Positions 58,720 to 60,763 of a DNA stretch of 60,763 nucleotides are shown here, one piece after another. The notes beneath the pieces are model-generated. The model ran no database searches, had not been told where the DNA came from, and saw nothing but the letters and a program-made list of their open reading frames with translations. Origin of the DNA: UBA11865 sp041570195. GTDB taxonomy: Bacteria > Chloroflexota > Anaerolineae > Promineifilales > Promineifilaceae. The stretch spans positions 1-60,763 of the forward strand of contig JBFFWQ010000022.1 in NCBI GenBank assembly GCA_041570195.1, in the 5' to 3' direction. The translations under genes were made by a program, and so were the position numbers. Position 1 is the first letter of the stretch. Each line of letters opens with the position of its first letter.

Positions 58720-58842
58720 CTCAGCTTTTAGCCTTCGGTCAACGGAGCCACCCGTGAAAACGCGTTTCCGAATTGCCAGCCAGGTGATTCATCATCTGGC
58801 CGGCTCACAGCTAAAAGCTAACGGCTAAAAGCTGTCAGCTCC
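58720..58842. repeat. two opposing heptamer repeat tracts (tracts f and g)
   Basis: Tract f (58720-58745, minus-strand sense) and tract g (58801-58842) are arranged as inverted repeats: AGCTTTTAGCC at 58723-58733 and GGCTAAAAGCT at 58823-58833. The GDH-CBS stop codon (58835-58837) is within tract g. Confidence 0.7.
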
Positions 58843-60700
58843 CCTGCGCCTGAAGCAGTCTATACAACGTCCTCTGGGCCAGGATATCGCTGCTGATGCT
58901 CCCGATCACCCCGTCTTCGGTCACCACCGGCATGGCCGAGATCTCATAATGCTCCAGCTTGCGCACCACCTCCAAGATGCTCTCCGTTGGGCCGGCGGCC
59001 ACCACGTCGCGGCTCATGATCTGGCCCACCGGCACGTCGTCGCCGCAAGCCGTGGCCGTAGCGTCGGTGATATCCCAATCGGTGACCACCCCCAGCAACT
59101 CGCCGCTCTCAGAGACCACGCCCAGCAAGTCGCCCTTATCGGCGATGAGCAATTCGGCCGCTTCACGCACGGTTTGTGTCTCCAGGATGGTGGCGATGGA
59201 GGCCATCACGTCAGCCACGGTCCGGTCGCTCTCGCTGGAGGCGATACGATCCACGGCGATACGCTCGGCCGCCTCGCAAGGTAACATATCGGCGTCCGCC
59301 ACCAGTAGATCGATCAATTCCTGCATATTGACCCGAATGACGTGTTTAAGCATCTTCTCGCCGGCGATGCGCCGCTGCTCGGCCAGGGCGGCGAACTCTT
59401 CCTTGTGCCGGGCCAGCCAGCCGTCGACCGCCTCGCGCTGACCCAGGAACTCGGCCGGGATCTGCAAATGATCAGGCGCGGGAATCAACTGTTCCTGGGC
59501 CGCGTAAATGACGCCGCCCGAATTAACCAGGAAGTCGGTGGCGATGAGCACGCCTTTCTGCCAGTAAACAGCCCGCTCCATCCGGCTACGACAGGCCCGG
59601 CGGATCGGGTCCGGCGAATAGGTGTTGGCCCCTTCGACGATCAGGGTCCATTTACCCATCCGCTCGACGGTCATCGACGGGTTGGAGGCGGCGTCGACGT
59701 CCAGGTAGTTGGCGATGGGCGCGGCCGGCACCAGGCAATAGGCCGACTCACGCAGCAGGTCGTTGCAATCATTGGCATACTTGGTCGGCGCGAAACGCTC
59801 CCCATCCAGCTTAGCCTTATAGTAAGGATGGGCGACCAGACCTTCTCGCTCCTGAATCTCCAACAATTGTGATACCGGCAAGCCAGCCTCGTCGTACAGA
59901 TAGCCGCTGACGTCGCTGACGCCGACGATCCGGGCCGGGTAATCGGCTTCGTCCAGCAGCTTGGCCGCATGGGCGCCCACCGCGCCAAAACCCTGGATCA
60001 GCACGCTCAGACCCTCTTCGCCGGGTGGACGCAAATCGGCGAATTGCGGCAAAGCTTTGAGCCGCTCGATCTCCTCCAGCAAGGTATTGATGGCCACAAA
60101 TACGCCCTGGGCGGCCGCGCCTAATTGGTCGATGCGATTACCGCCCATGTCGACCGTCTTGGACAGGGCGCTTTCCAACCCGTTCTCGATGGCGATACGC
60201 TTCATGTCGTCGTCGTTGGTGCCCACGTCCGGGCCAGGCAGGTAGATATCCCGGTAGCGGCCGATGAGCCGGGCGAAGCCCCGGATCACCGCCCCCCGTT
60301 CCTCGGCCGGCAGATCGGTCGAAGCCACGATGCCGCTCTTGCCGCCGCCATAGGGCAGGTCGGCCGCCGCGTTCTTGAGCGTCATGCCCCGGGCCAGGTT
60401 GAAGATGGTCGACGGGCTGACATCAGGCAACATGCGGATACCACCCATGGACGGCCGGCCCATGGACAGGTTGTCGACCACCAGGTAACCGCCGATCTCG
60501 TATGGGCTCTCCTCGTCCCACATGCAGACCACCATGTAAGGCCCCAGGCGGTCGACTACAATGCCTAGCCGCTGCAACCGGTCGACGTCCAGCGGCCGGA
60601 ACTCCATGAAAGCCAGCGGCCCTTGCCGCTCCAACCGGTTACGCCAGACGCGCTCCGGCAGCGCATCGCGTAAGAACTCATTCATTTGTTTGGGAATCAT
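58835..60700 (-). CDS. Glu/Leu/Phe/Val dehydrogenase with C-terminal CBS pair
   Basis: A 621-residue protein. Residues 40-430 are an amino-acid dehydrogenase: GGIRM and TLKN (Lys109) at the substrate site, LPYGGGKSGI with catalytic Lys121, PGPDVGTNDDDM, and the NAD-binding VLIQGFGAVGAHAA (about 243-256). It deaminates glutamate or a related amino acid. Residues about 492-621 are two CBS motifs (VADVMASIATILETQTVREA, DLLGVVSESGELLGVVTDWDI and VGQIMSRDVVAAGPTESI, ISAMPVVTEDGVIGSISSDIL). CBS pairs bind adenine nucleotides, so allosteric energy sensing is a reasonable inference. ATG 60700 has AAGGA upstream; its stop falls inside repeat tract g. Confidence 0.92.
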   Translation of the reverse strand: MIPKQMNEFLRDALPERVWRNRLERQGPLAFMEFRPLDVDRLQRLGIVVDRLGPYMVVCMWDEESPYEIGGYLVVDNLSMGRPSMGGIRMLPDVSPSTIFNLARGMTLKNAAADLPYGGGKSGIVASTDLPAEERGAVIRGFARLIGRYRDIYLPGPDVGTNDDDMKRIAIENGLESALSKTVDMGGNRIDQLGAAAQGVFVAINTLLEEIERLKALPQFADLRPPGEEGLSVLIQGFGAVGAHAAKLLDEADYPARIVGVSDVSGYLYDEAGLPVSQLLEIQEREGLVAHPYYKAKLDGERFAPTKYANDCNDLLRESAYCLVPAAPIANYLDVDAASNPSMTVERMGKWTLIVEGANTYSPDPIRRACRSRMERAVYWQKGVLIATDFLVNSGGVIYAAQEQLIPAPDHLQIPAEFLGQREAVDGWLARHKEEFAALAEQRRIAGEKMLKHVIRVNMQELIDLLVADADMLPCEAAERIAVDRIASSESDRTVADVMASIATILETQTVREAAELLIADKGDLLGVVSESGELLGVVTDWDITDATATACGDDVPVGQIMSRDVVAAGPTESILEVVRKLEHYEISAMPVVTEDGVIGSISSDILAQRTLYRLLQAQGS

Positions 60701-60744
60701 GTTAGCGTCCTTGCTAGAGATTGGGAGCTAGGGCTAATCACCAG

Positions 60745-60763
60745 CCCCCCCCCCCCCCCCCCC
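60745..60763. other. homopolymer run of 19 C at the contig end
   Basis: The sequence ends in 19 consecutive C. On the other strand this is poly-G, the typical no-signal read-through of two-colour sequencing. It should be regarded as an artefact. Confidence 0.85.

Noticed and set aside
1..60763. Genome-wide reassignment of UGA to a sense codon
   Set aside because: Many genes with natural C termini end in TGA (for example 3963, 51113, 58835), so UGA is a working stop.
1..60763. tRNA, rRNA or CRISPR arrays
   Set aside because: I found no T-loop context outside coding regions, no rRNA sequence and no regularly spaced repeats of CRISPR size; the short-period tracts have 7- or 9-nt units without spacers.

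Overview
This 60.8 kb window looks like a metagenomic contig from a Chloroflexota (Anaerolineae- or Caldilinea-like) bacterium. The basis is indirect: high GC with very frequent GGCCGG, many signal-transduction NTPases with BTAD, cyclase or kinase heads and TPR tails, YncE-type propellers fused to heme domains, secreted proteins with an LPLV-type tail motif, and small proteins of a kind I associate with this phylum. No rRNA, tRNA or other marker gene is present, so the assignment is an inference. Both ends look artificial: a perfect 20-bp tandem duplication at bases 1-40 and 19 consecutive C at the far end.

Layout. 1-3.2 kb: small accessory enzymes, including a GrdB-like protein whose gene is split only by an in-frame UGA in a U-P-E-C motif, a probable selenoprotein. 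3.3-8.5 kb: a methyltransferase, a DacZ-type diadenylate cyclase directly followed by an SLC13 transporter with two RCK_C domains (a likely c-di-AMP synthase/effector pair), and a membrane-anchored WD40 protein. 8.8-10.7 kb: an AT-rich hydrolase/WYL-regulator cassette with a perfect operator, bounded by near-identical direct repeats. 11-16 kb: a GntR regulator and a leftward carotenoid operon crtI-crtB-crtY whose crtY tail runs into a decayed hydrolase gene. 16.4-21.8 kb: mgsA, a GH4/sugar-kinase/DegT operon, and a thioredoxin-like gene with UGA at its first redox cysteine plus a frameshift. 21.8-25.5 kb: a BTAD-AAA-TPR regulator interrupted by an in-frame UGA.

27-35 kb: three co-directional genes for a secreted diheme propeller, a 1351-residue exported protein and a pentaheme cytochrome, probably one extracellular redox assembly. 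35-39 kb: a broken cyclase-ATPase gene and a DppB-DppC fused peptide-type permease. 39-49 kb: an accessory zone with a MalT-type regulator and an ABC/FtsX transporter, flanked by two copies of an MBL-hydrolase/acetyltransferase segment, one decayed and one intact beside a Tn3 transposase fragment. 50-55 kb: a TetR-controlled flavodoxin/transglutaminase operon, MaoC and methyltransferase genes, an internally deleted ECF sigma remnant, a CHRD protein and a DUF2892 protein. 55-60.7 kb: a Ser/Thr kinase-NB-ARC-TPR regulator, a HIT-like protein and a Glu/Leu/Phe/Val dehydrogenase carrying two C-terminal CBS domains.

Two families of degenerate short-period intergenic repeats (7-nt and 9-nt) recur along the window and in places supply stop codons or coding sequence to adjacent genes. 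The strongest candidates for something new are the DAC/RCK_C-transporter pair, the two UPEC proteins whose catalytic codon is UGA, the direct-repeat-bounded hydrolase/WYL cassette, the heme-protein trio and the dehydrogenase-CBS fusion.
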